Part shown: piece by piece, positions 1-6,491 of the stretch
Position numbering within the stretch: the first letter of the stretch is position 1
Layout of the letters: the number at the start of each line of letters is the position of its first letter
DNA from: a virus
DNA length: 20,750 bases
IMG/VR virus record: IMGVR_UViG_3300022756_000013
Location: 1 to 20,750 of that record
Strand: one strand, 5' to 3'
The notes under the pieces: generated by a model
The model's input: the letters and a program-made list of their open reading frames with translations, nothing else
Told to the model about the DNA's origin: nothing
Database searches by the model: none
Program-made: the position numbers and the translations under genes

Positions 1-337
1 CTACGAGGGGCACTCGAACCTCTCGGTGTCCTACTCGTTCGCCCGCTCGAAGGCCCCCGAGGAGGACTACACCTGTGACAAGTGCCGCGAGTATCACCCC
101 GCAGGGCTGAACGTCGCACTGTTCGGCATCGGGCACGATGTTGACGCCGGGCACGCCACGATCCAGAACCCGATGGACCTCATGGAGTGGTCGCGCCTGC
201 TGGTGCAGGTCGGCCTCTGCCACAGGTGCTGGGCCGAGGAGGGCTACCCGCACAACCCGCTGGCCGACATCGACCCCGGCTTCGTCCAGCAGGCGGTTCG
301 CCTGATCGAGATTCCCCCGCTGGACGTGCTCACGTGA
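1..337 (+). CDS. C-terminal part of a small Cys-containing phage protein (5' end outside window)
   Basis: The frame is open from the left edge of the window and stops at the TGA at 335-337. A GTG at 26 could be a start. However, the frame continues upstream in good coding sequence (reading YEGHSNLS before that point), and no ribosome binding site precedes 26, so the gene probably begins outside the window. The visible part has two CxxC pairs, CDKC and CHRC, about 45 residues apart. This is the pattern of a treble-clef or zinc-ribbon metal site. The stop overlaps the GTG of the next gene by four bases, so the two are probably translationally coupled. I do not recognise the family. The position just upstream of the capsid protease is where actinophages usually carry portal-associated or accessory head genes. 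Function is unknown. Confidence 0.7.
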   Translation, partial: YEGHSNLSVSYSFARSKAPEEDYTCDKCREYHPAGLNVALFGIGHDVDAGHATIQNPMDLMEWSRLLVQVGLCHRCWAEEGYPHNPLADIDPGFVQQAVRLIEIPPLDVLT

Positions 338-639
338 GCGTCCCCCTGCGGCACCCCTGGAAGATTCAGGTCCGCGACGACCCCGAGGGCGGTGAGTCCT
401 CCTGGCGGGACAGCACCGTCGAACTGAACGAGGGCACCAGCGTCAGCGATTACGCGCACGAGATGAACGTGCTCCTGGGCTGGAAGAAGTACCGCCGCCC
501 GCTGTACTCGATCCGGTGCCCGCACTGCACGTGGTACTACACCGCGAGCGGCCAGGCGATTGTTGACATGGAGTTCAACCGCCACATGCGCCTGCGCAAG
601 AACGACCCCGCGCACGTAGCGACTAGTTCCAGTCGCTAG
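334..639 (+). CDS. Small protein with a possible CxxC/H-H zinc site
   Basis: The chosen start is the GTG at 334, in a GTGA overlap with the preceding stop. It gives 101 residues. The same frame stays open further upstream, to 187, but that stretch lies over the previous gene. The C-terminal half contains CPHC, then 18 residues, a His, nine residues and another His. This spacing could bind zinc. The last residues are basic and then Thr/Ser rich. The stop codon lies inside the first of three hairpins, so this gene probably ends its transcription unit. Small zinc-finger-like proteins are common in actinophage genomes, but I cannot assign this one to a family. A DNA- or RNA-binding role is only inference from the Cys/His pattern. 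Confidence 0.72.
   Translation: MSVPLRHPWKIQVRDDPEGGESSWRDSTVELNEGTSVSDYAHEMNVLLGWKKYRRPLYSIRCPHCTWYYTASGQAIVDMEFNRHMRLRKNDPAHVATSSSR
617..638 (+). other. Short perfect stem-loop over the stop codon
   Basis: TAGCGACT (617-624) pairs perfectly with AGTCGCTA (631-638) around a six-base loop. The right arm includes the first two bases of the TAG stop of the upstream gene. It is the first of three hairpins in 90 bases. Confidence 0.5.
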
Positions 640-645
640 ACAAGC

Positions 646-681
646 CTTCGCCCCCCGGCATTCCCGAACCGGGGGGCGAAG
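646..681 (+). terminator. Strong GC-rich hairpin, probable transcription terminator
   Basis: CTTCGCCCCCCGG (646-658) is perfectly complementary to CCGGGGGGCGAAG (669-681), giving a 13-bp stem and a 10-base loop. It begins seven bases after the stop codon of the upstream gene. There is no T-tract after it. Actinobacterial and actinophage terminators often lack one, so a terminator is the likely reading. The symmetry would also let it work from either strand. Confidence 0.72.
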
Positions 682-688
682 CCGTAGA

Positions 689-706
689 CAGGGCATCCTA
701 GCCCTG
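689..706 (+). other. Third stem-loop downstream of the terminator
   Basis: CAGGGC (689-694) pairs with GCCCTG (701-706) around a six-base loop. It lies between the strong terminator hairpin and the putative -10 box of the capsid protease gene. It could reinforce termination or be chance in GC-rich DNA. Confidence 0.35.
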
Positions 707-721
707 GTCCGGGCCTGCCGG

Positions 722-727
722 TAGTCT
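722..727 (+). promoter_or_regulatory. Possible -10 box for a leaderless capsid protease transcript
   Basis: TAGTCT fits the actinobacterial TAnnnT -10 pattern. It is followed by seven bases and then the ATG at 735, so transcription would start at or beside the A of the ATG. No Shine-Dalgarno sequence lies before that ATG, which supports a leaderless message. No clear -35 is visible. The site lies directly after the terminator cluster. Confidence 0.35.
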
Positions 728-734
728 GTGCCCC

Positions 735-2210
735 ATGAGCACACGTCGGCGGGACATCACGAAGTACGCGCTCGCCGTTGCCGAGCCTGACACCATCGCC
801 CCTGGCCTCGACTTCCCCGCCACGGCGCGGTGGGCCGGGCCTATCGGCATGGAGGACGAACTCACCGGCGACGGACGCGGCATCCAGGGCGGCGCACTGC
901 GCTGGGAAGTCTCCGCCGACAACCGCCCGCCGATCCGCTACGTCGCACAGGACGTGGGCCTGCACGACGGCGCTGTCACGGTGGGCAACTTCGACCTCAT
1001 CGAGCGGCGCGAGGGCGGCGTCATCTGGGGCGAGGGCGACTTCGACATGGCCTCCGAGGAGGGCCGCGAGGCGTACCGCATGGTGAAGGAAGCGCGCCAG
1101 AACGGTGTCTCGATGGACCTCGATGACGTGTCGTTCGAGATTCGCGTGGCCGCTGAACTGGTCGAGGCGATGAACGCTGTCATGGAGGAGGACGGCGACA
1201 TCGAGGTTCCGACCCCGAACGAGGACGGCACCGTCACCGTCGTGACGATCAACAGCGACGACGAAATCATGCTCACGACCAACGCGCGCATCCGCTCCGC
1301 GACCATCGTGGCGATCCCCGCCTTCGCCAATGCCCGCATCGGCATCGTGGAAGGCCCCGAGGACGACGACGACGCCAGCCCCGCAGGCAGTGATGAACTG
1401 GCCGTGGTCGATGTGTCCGGCGACCCGGTGCGCAACGCTGTCGCGCAGGCCGAGGCCGACGCGCTCCTTGCCGCCAGCGCCCCGATCCACCCGCCCGCCG
1501 CGTGGTTCGCTGACCCGCATCTCAGCGAACCCACGGCGCTCACCATCACCCCGGATGGGCGCGTCTACGGTCACCTGGCGCTGTGGGGCACGTGCCACCT
1601 GTCGCACGCGGCAGGCGGGCAGTGCGTGTCGCCGCCGAACAGCCCCAGCGGCTACTCCTGGTTCCACACCGGCGCGCTCGAAACCAAGGAGGGCGACCTT
1701 GTCAGCGTCGGCCACCTGACGATGGCAACCGGCCACGCGAAGGATGACCTCGGCCCTGCGGCAACCCTGAGCCACTACGACAACACCGGCACCGTCGCGG
1801 CAGACGTGCGCGCCTACGAGGACGGCTTCGGCATCGCCGTCGCAGGCGGGATGCGGTCGAACCTGACGCCCGAGCAGGTGCGCGAGTTCCGCGCGGCCCC
1901 GCTGTCCGGCGACTGGCGGCGGGTGGGCTTCGCGCTGGAACTGGTCGCGGCGCTGAGCGTGAACGTACCCGGCTTCGGCGTGCCCCGCCCTGCGGGCATG
2001 GTCGCGGGCGGCAACCTGGTCAGCCTGGTTGCGAGCGGCATCATCGTGCCGGTCAGCGCCGAGACTGCGAGCACGCTGTCGCACGGCGACCTCGCCTACC
2101 TGCGGGCCTTCATCGACCGCGAGAAGCGGGCAGAACTCACGAGCCTCGCGGCTCGCCGGAACCGAGTCAAGGTGGCGGCGTTCGCCCGCCGTAGTGGAAG
2201 GAAGTATTGA
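735..2210 (+). CDS. Capsid (prohead) maturation protease, two-domain
   Basis: This 491-residue protein looks like the capsid maturation protease of actinophages, which trims scaffold and capsid subunits inside the prohead. The N-terminal domain (about residues 30-205) has the layout of HK97 gp4-like (S78) proteases: a His in GLHDGAVTVG (H77), the IWGEGDF strand, a Ser in NGVSMDL (S126), and the closing segment ATIVAIPAFANARI. H77 and S126 are the likely catalytic residues; this is inference from family layout. A second conserved block (about 250-430) contains GHLALWGTCH, CVSPPNS, HYDNTG and PLSGDWRRVGFALELVA. Its role is not known to me; capsid association or autocleavage control are possible. 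A basic tail follows. Two to three times the length of a minimal prohead protease is normal for this subfamily. The next genes, including the capsid gene, fit this role. Confidence 0.8.
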   Translation: MSTRRRDITKYALAVAEPDTIAPGLDFPATARWAGPIGMEDELTGDGRGIQGGALRWEVSADNRPPIRYVAQDVGLHDGAVTVGNFDLIERREGGVIWGEGDFDMASEEGREAYRMVKEARQNGVSMDLDDVSFEIRVAAELVEAMNAVMEEDGDIEVPTPNEDGTVTVVTINSDDEIMLTTNARIRSATIVAIPAFANARIGIVEGPEDDDDASPAGSDELAVVDVSGDPVRNAVAQAEADALLAASAPIHPPAAWFADPHLSEPTALTITPDGRVYGHLALWGTCHLSHAAGGQCVSPPNSPSGYSWFHTGALETKEGDLVSVGHLTMATGHAKDDLGPAATLSHYDNTGTVAADVRAYEDGFGIAVAGGMRSNLTPEQVREFRAAPLSGDWRRVGFALELVAALSVNVPGFGVPRPAGMVAGGNLVSLVASGIIVPVSAETASTLSHGDLAYLRAFIDREKRAELTSLAARRNRVKVAAFARRSGRKY

Positions 2211-2213
2211 CGT

Positions 2214-2486
2214 ATGTGCAACTGCGGGAAGAACGCTCGGCAGACGCCCCCTGCCGGGATGACGACCGGCTCACGCCAGGCGGCGCAGACCGCCGCTGAC
2301 GCGCAGGCGCAACGGGCGGCAAATCACTCGACATCGCGCATCGGCCCGGCGCGTCCGGTGGAGCAGGGCGGGCAACAGTCGTTCGCTCTCCGCACCGCCG
2401 ATGGCCGCACGCAGTCGTTCGGCTCGTTGCTCGAAGCGCGTGCCGAACGGATGCGCTCAGGAGGCGGCGACATACAGCCCGCCTGA
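2214..2486 (+). CDS. Small conserved phage head-region protein (MCNCGKN type)
   Basis: The 90-residue protein begins three bases after the protease stop, with the purine-rich GGAAGGAAG (2196-2204) as ribosome binding site. It opens with the CxC motif MCNCGKN, then a low-complexity Gln/Ala/Arg linker (about 10-55). It ends in a compact segment reading FALRTADGRTQSFGSLLEARAER. Small proteins with a Cys-rich start and an 'R-x-F-G-S-x-x-E-A' tail are often found between protease and capsid genes in actinophages, as far as I remember. Their role is not established. The size and position could suit a head assembly accessory factor. It is probably co-transcribed with the protease, because the next hairpin lies just after its stop. 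Confidence 0.65.
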   Translation: MCNCGKNARQTPPAGMTTGSRQAAQTAADAQAQRAANHSTSRIGPARPVEQGGQQSFALRTADGRTQSFGSLLEARAERMRSGGGDIQPA

Positions 2487-2498
2487 ACACAGCAGACT

Positions 2499-2537
2499 CG
2501 CCGCCCGGACAGCGCTCTATGCGAAGTCCGGGCGGCG
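2499..2537 (+). terminator. 12-bp stem hairpin, probable terminator or attenuator
   Basis: CGCCGCCCGGAC (2499-2510) is the exact reverse complement of GTCCGGGCGGCG (2526-2537), with a 15-base loop that can form three more inner pairs. It lies 12 bases after the stop of the small head-region gene and upstream of the capsid gene. No T-tract follows. It would separate early head genes from the highly expressed capsid unit. Confidence 0.68.
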
Positions 2538-2540
2538 CGC

Positions 2541-2546
2541 TATGCT
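2541..2546 (+). promoter_or_regulatory. Possible -10 box of a capsid promoter
   Basis: TATGCT is a good actinobacterial -10 match (TAnnnT). It lies just after the hairpin and about 70 bases before the capsid start. No recognisable TTGACA-like -35 is seen 16-19 bases upstream, where the hairpin arm lies. The predicted message would carry a leader of about 60 bases. Confidence 0.35.
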
Positions 2547-2603
2547 CGCCGTGAACCAGATGGCGGATCGGGCCTTGGCGTGACTCTTTGTTCACCCCGA
2601 CCC

Positions 2604-2608
2604 GGAGG
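2604..2608 (+). promoter_or_regulatory. Ribosome binding site that decides the capsid start
   Basis: GGAGG ends six bases before the ATG at 2615. It favours that start over an in-frame TTG at 2588, which has no such site. Confidence 0.75.
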
Positions 2609-2614
2609 CCCATC

Positions 2615-4468
2615 ATGGCAACCATCTCGCGCCGGTCCAGCCGGACGCTCATCACTCTCGCCACGTGCTACGCCGACCAGGCGGACGACGCACTGGTCAT
2701 TCCCGAAGACCTGACGACGCTCACCGACGACGAGGTCGCGGCCCTTGCCGCCCGCGCCGACGAGGCGTTCGACACGATCTACGGCGACGGCACCGCCGCG
2801 CTCAGCGACGCCGACTACGCCACGCTCGGTGACCTCACCACCGGCATCGAAGCGCTCGCCGCCGAGCAGGCCCGCCGCGAGGAAGCCGCGAACGAGCGGC
2901 GTGAAGCCGCCGCCGCGCTTGCCGCCCGCGCCCGCCCCGCGATGTCCACCGAGTCCACCCCTGACGCCGGAGACAGCGGCGACGAGGAGGACGAGGACAC
3001 CGACGAGGACGACGAGGACGCCGACGACGAGGATGCGGACGACAGCGCCGACGCTCCCGCCGACGAAGCCGCCGAGGTCGTCACCGCCGCAGGCACCACA
3101 CAGCCGCGAGGCCGTCTGGCGATCAACCTCCGCTCCGCGAACCGCAACGCGCCGAAGCGCCAGCGCCAGCCGCAGACCGCCGACCGCTCGATGCGCGACG
3201 TGGCCTACGCGACAAGCGACGCGCTCGGCTACGCGGACCACGCCGGACTCGACTGGCTCGACGCGGGCAGGATGCTCGACCGCCGCATCGGCTCGTTCTC
3301 GCTCGGCCAGTACCAGGCCGCGCAGGCACGGGGTCAGCACATTCGCGAACAGCACAGCCTCATGGCGTTCAAGCGGGAGACTCCGAAGGAACTCCTCGTC
3401 GCGAGCACCGGCCCCGAGGCCATGATGAACGCGATGAACCGGGCCGTCGATGTGACCCGCCTGCCGGGCGGCGCACTCACCGCCGCTGGCTGGTGCGCCC
3501 CTTCCGACACGCTCTACGACCTCTGCTCGAACGCGAGCCGGGACGGCATCATCAGCCTCCCCGAAGTCGGCGTCCAGCGGGGCGGCATCAACGTGCCGGT
3601 GAACCCGACGTTCGCGGAACTGTACTCGCAGATCGGCTTCCACTTCACCGAGGAAGATGCCATCGCGGGCAACTGGGCACCGGGCGCGAACCCGGGCGAC
3701 CCGAACATCGCGGGCGACAAGCCCTGCTACGAGATTGAGTGCCCGGTCTGGGAGGACCACCGCCTTGAGGGCGACGGCCTCTGCATCGTCGCCGATCTGC
3801 TCACCGTTCGCGGCTACCCGGAGATGCTTGCCTGGGTCACGCAGAACGCGCTCATCGCGCACGACCACAAGGTCAGCGCGGGCAAGATCGCGAAGATCGT
3901 CGCCGGGTCCACCCCGATCACGATGACCACGGACACGGTGGGCACGACCGCCCCCCTGCTCGCGGCCATCGAGTTGCAGGTGGAGCACTACCGCTACACC
4001 CAGCGGCTCCCGCGCACGACCACACTCGAAGCGGTGTTCCCGTACTGGATTCGCGGTGCGATCCGGCAGGATCTGTCCGTCCGGCTCGGCCTCGCTGAGT
4101 TCGACGTGACCGACGCCCGCATCGACGCCTGGTTCCGGTCGCGCGGTGTGGCCCCGCAGTACGTGTACGACTGGCAGGCGCTCGACATCAACCCGCTCGA
4201 CACGTTCAAGACGTGGCCGAGCACGGTTGACTTCCTGCTCTACCAGGCGGGCACGTGGGTCGCGGGCGTGGATGACATCATCACGCTCGACACGCTCTAC
4301 GACTCCACCCTGCTCGGCCAGAACAAGTTCCTGGCCCTGTTCACGGAGGAGGCGTGGCTCGTCGCCAAGCGGTGCATCGACTCCCGGGTCATCACCGTGC
4401 CGGTCCACTCGGACGGCTCCACGCACGCGGGCGTCCTGCTCGACGCCGACCTCTCGCCCTCGGCGTGA
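2615..4468 (+). CDS. Major capsid protein, HK97-fold type, with fused scaffold-like N-terminus
   Basis: The 617-residue protein forms the capsid shell. The N-terminal third (about 1-175) looks like a scaffold or delta domain. It has helical Ala/Glu/Arg-rich stretches near 65-110, then a highly acidic, Asp/Glu-dominated segment at about 120-155. A basic patch (about 165-185) follows. The remaining 400 residues carry the shell domain: an E-loop-like region with RGGINVPVNPTF, and a C-terminal part with TTLEAVFPYWIRGAIR, FLLYQAGTWVAGVDDIITLDTLYDS and EEAWLVAK. These resemble actinophage capsid proteins of the HK97 superfamily. HK97 coat protein itself is about 385 residues, so the extra N-terminus matches a built-in scaffold removed by the protease encoded upstream. 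The cleavage site is not visible with confidence. Placement after the protease, with its own likely promoter and a strong ribosome binding site, fits high expression. Confidence 0.82.
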   Translation: MATISRRSSRTLITLATCYADQADDALVIPEDLTTLTDDEVAALAARADEAFDTIYGDGTAALSDADYATLGDLTTGIEALAAEQARREEAANERREAAAALAARARPAMSTESTPDAGDSGDEEDEDTDEDDEDADDEDADDSADAPADEAAEVVTAAGTTQPRGRLAINLRSANRNAPKRQRQPQTADRSMRDVAYATSDALGYADHAGLDWLDAGRMLDRRIGSFSLGQYQAAQARGQHIREQHSLMAFKRETPKELLVASTGPEAMMNAMNRAVDVTRLPGGALTAAGWCAPSDTLYDLCSNASRDGIISLPEVGVQRGGINVPVNPTFAELYSQIGFHFTEEDAIAGNWAPGANPGDPNIAGDKPCYEIECPVWEDHRLEGDGLCIVADLLTVRGYPEMLAWVTQNALIAHDHKVSAGKIAKIVAGSTPITMTTDTVGTTAPLLAAIELQVEHYRYTQRLPRTTTLEAVFPYWIRGAIRQDLSVRLGLAEFDVTDARIDAWFRSRGVAPQYVYDWQALDINPLDTFKTWPSTVDFLLYQAGTWVAGVDDIITLDTLYDSTLLGQNKFLALFTEEAWLVAKRCIDSRVITVPVHSDGSTHAGVLLDADLSPSA

Positions 4469-4500
4469 TCGGGCGGCGAGCGAAGCGAAGGAGGTAGGAC

Positions 4501-5310
4501 GTGGCAACTTTGGCCCCGCCTGCCCTGGTCGTCGGCCCAGCCCGCGCGCCTCTCGCGTTCGGGCTGGGGTCGGTGTTCTCTTGGCGCACCGGCGACCGCT
4601 GGGAAGCAGGCGTCACCTGGGATGCGATCACCTGCGAGCCTGCGGCTGGTCGCGGAGGGCCAGCGTGCGCGCCCGACGTGCCCATCGGCTTGCCGAAGGT
4701 CATCGACGCAGGCCCCGAGTACGGCACCGCCGACGCCTTCGTGGTGTTCGGCGAGGCGCTGTGCTCGCCCATCGGCGGTGGCTGGTCGGAAGTCCAGGCC
4801 AAGGCCGACGCCCACCTGTTCGCCCGCGAGGAGGCCCGCGCAGAGCAGGCGTTCTGGACGGGCGACCTGGGCAACACCCCGAACCTGTCCGGCGCGAACG
4901 GCTACCCCGCGCCCGTGTCGGCAGGCACCCACGACGACGCCTACGAGGCGCTTGCCGCAGTGGAGTACGGCATCGGCGTCGAGTACGGGTCGCAGGGCGT
5001 CATCCACATGAGCCGCCGCACCGCGTCGCTCCTGGCGAAGTTCCTTGAGAACCGGGGCGGTCGGCTCTACACGCGGGCGCTCCAAACGCCGGTCGTGGCG
5101 GGCGCAGGCTACCCGGACGTGCCAGAGATTGTCGGAACCCCCGCCATGCTCGGCTACCGCTCGGAAGTGTTCACGTCGTCCAACCGGCAGGGCGATCTGC
5201 TCGACCGGGCAACCAACGATCTGTACGCGGTAGCCGAGCGGACATACGTCCTCGGCTTCGATCCCTGCCCGGTCGTCAAGGGCACCTACACCGGGACGGT
5301 GACACCATGA
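4501..5310 (+). CDS. Head protein downstream of capsid gene, possibly a divergent HK97-fold relative
   Basis: The GTG at 4501 follows a perfect AAGGAGGT (4488-4495) at good spacing and gives 269 residues. The first 80 residues contain a Cys-containing, beta-rich region with WRTGDRWEAGVTWD. The middle is helical, around AEQAFWTGDLGN and ALAAVEYGIG. The C-terminal 130 residues read GVIHMSRRTASLL, RLYTRALQTPVVAGAGY, GTPAMLGYRSEVF, DRATNDLYAVAERTYVLGFDPC. This order (a 'TPVV' strand, a G-T-P-A turn, then an 'AER-x-Y' strand near the end) resembles the P/A-domain end of HK97-fold shell proteins. I have seen similar proteins next to capsid genes in actinophages, without a firm function. A minor shell, vertex or decoration protein is possible. 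The stop overlaps the next start (ATGA). Confidence 0.6.
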   Translation: MATLAPPALVVGPARAPLAFGLGSVFSWRTGDRWEAGVTWDAITCEPAAGRGGPACAPDVPIGLPKVIDAGPEYGTADAFVVFGEALCSPIGGGWSEVQAKADAHLFAREEARAEQAFWTGDLGNTPNLSGANGYPAPVSAGTHDDAYEALAAVEYGIGVEYGSQGVIHMSRRTASLLAKFLENRGGRLYTRALQTPVVAGAGYPDVPEIVGTPAMLGYRSEVFTSSNRQGDLLDRATNDLYAVAERTYVLGFDPCPVVKGTYTGTVTP

Positions 5311-5702
5311 GCCTTCCCCCGTTCGACGGCACTGGCTGGATCGCAGGGATGCCGGGCCTGCCCGGTGGCGGCGCATCAGTCGATATCATCGTCGCCCCCG
5401 GCTCGGTCCAGACGGTCGCCTCCACCGACCCGAACGTGATCGCCTCACCGCTGACGGCATGGACCGTGGGCCAGTCGGCCACGTTCAGCGACGGCGCGTT
5501 CTACTGGAACGGAACCGGCTGGGTCGCGGGTGCCGCGCCCGCTCTGGACGAGGACACGCTCTCCGGCTGGACGAAAGCGGAACTGACCCAGTTCGCAGAG
5601 GATCACGAACCGCCCATCCCGATCCCCACCGGCTCGACCAAGCCGCAGATCATCGCGCTCATCCTGGCGGCACTGGCCGACGAAGAATCCGAGGAGAACT
5701 GA
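5307..5702 (+). CDS. Small head-region protein with C-terminal HeH/LEM-like domain
   Basis: The ATG at 5307 overlaps the preceding TGA by four bases, so translation is probably coupled. The 131-residue protein has a Gly/Pro-rich start. Next is a segment (about 30-75) with PLTAWTVGQSATFSDGAFYWNGTGWVAG split across short beta-like stretches, a pattern common in actinophage head and tail proteins. The C-terminus (about 85-125), from LSGWTKAELTQFAEDH to PQIIALILAAL, has the helix-extended loop-helix form of HeH/LEM or Rho-N-like domains. Such domains occur at the ends of phage head proteins and can bind nucleic acid. An acidic tail ends the protein. It may be a head completion or decoration component. 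The function is inferred from domain and position only. Confidence 0.62.
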   Translation: MSLPPFDGTGWIAGMPGLPGGGASVDIIVAPGSVQTVASTDPNVIASPLTAWTVGQSATFSDGAFYWNGTGWVAGAAPALDEDTLSGWTKAELTQFAEDHEPPIPIPTGSTKPQIIALILAALADEESEEN

Positions 5703-5703
5703 C

Positions 5704-6471
5704 ATGACCACGCATTGCTTCATTCCGCTCCTCGGCAAGAGGATGCGAGTAACCGAACTCGATTCCTGCGGGGTCATCCTCCCCGACGCGGAGCAGTTGT
5801 CCACCGATGGCTTCATCACGGTCAACCTGTCCAGCGAGGTCGAGGACGGCACCGAAATCATCGTGAAGAAGGCGTCCGGCGCGCTGTGCGTCAATGAGCG
5901 GCAGGCGTCGTCCTTCAAGCGGTTCAATGTCGAGATGGAGTTCTGTGGCGTGAACCCCTCGCTCCTGGGCATCGTGTCGAACGCGGAGCCTTACGAGGAC
6001 TACGCGGGGGACATCGCGGGCTTCACGGTCGGGGAGGGCGAACTGGCGAAGTGGTTCGCGCTGGAACTCTGGCTCGGCATGTCCGGCAACGTCTGCGCAC
6101 CCGGCGCTGAGGAAGCATCGGGCTACATGCTCCTGCCCTTCGTCGTCGGCGGCGTGCTCGGTGACATCGCGATTGACGGTGAGAACGCTGTCACGTTCTC
6201 GCTGACAGGCGCAGTCACCCGAGGCGGCAACGGCTGGGGCGTCGGCCCGTACAACGTGGTCATGGACAACACCGTTCCGGCCACGCCGGTCCCTGCGGCG
6301 CTCCCGACACCGCTGGACCCGTTCGACCACCTGCTCCTGATCGACACCAGCGTCGCGCCGCCGCCCGAAGCGTGCGACCCGACCGCAGTCACCGGCTCGC
6401 CGCTGGCGCTGTCGGCGTCGGCCCGCAAGGCTACGCAGAAGGCATCTGACAAGGCCCTGGCGAACGCCTGA
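5704..6471 (+). CDS. Probable major tail (tube) protein
   Basis: The ATG at 5704 lies just after the previous stop and has GAGGAG (5691-5696) as ribosome binding site. It encodes 255 residues. The features are those of actinophage major tail proteins: an N-terminal Cys pair region (HCFIPLLGKRMRVTELDSCG), then DGFITVNLSSEVEDGTEIIVKKASG, FNVEMEFCGVNPSLL, a TGY-like loop (EASGYMLLPFVVGG), and the hallmark NAVTFSLTGAVTRGGNGWGVGPYNVV followed by a Pro-rich stretch and DHLLLIDTS. Subunits of this family stack as hexameric rings to form the tail tube. The last 30 residues are an Ala/Ser/Lys tail. No other candidate tube gene lies between the neck genes and the chaperones, which supports the call. 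The gene lies upstream of the neck genes rather than after them, which is unusual. Confidence 0.68.
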   Translation: MTTHCFIPLLGKRMRVTELDSCGVILPDAEQLSTDGFITVNLSSEVEDGTEIIVKKASGALCVNERQASSFKRFNVEMEFCGVNPSLLGIVSNAEPYEDYAGDIAGFTVGEGELAKWFALELWLGMSGNVCAPGAEEASGYMLLPFVVGGVLGDIAIDGENAVTFSLTGAVTRGGNGWGVGPYNVVMDNTVPATPVPAALPTPLDPFDHLLLIDTSVAPPPEACDPTAVTGSPLALSASARKATQKASDKALANA

Positions 6472-6491
6472 TCCAGAGAGGGGGCCGGGGA

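Noticed and set aside
187-639. Longer version of the second small gene starting at 187
   Set aside because: The added region overlaps a better coding frame and is Arg/Pro/Gly low complexity. The GTG at 334 gives the normal 4-base overlap.
636-2084. Long open frame on the minus strand opposite the protease gene
   Set aside because: GC-rich coding DNA keeps the antisense frame free of stops. The product is Arg/Ala/His-rich without motifs and the plus-strand gene has clear family features.
2588-4468. TTG start for the capsid protein, nine codons upstream
   Set aside because: The GGAGG at 2604-2608 lies downstream of this start and fits the ATG at 2615.
2540-4507. 655-codon minus-strand frame opposite the capsid gene
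   Set aside because: Same shadow effect. It reads low-complexity Val/Arg/Gly and covers both the capsid gene and its promoter region.
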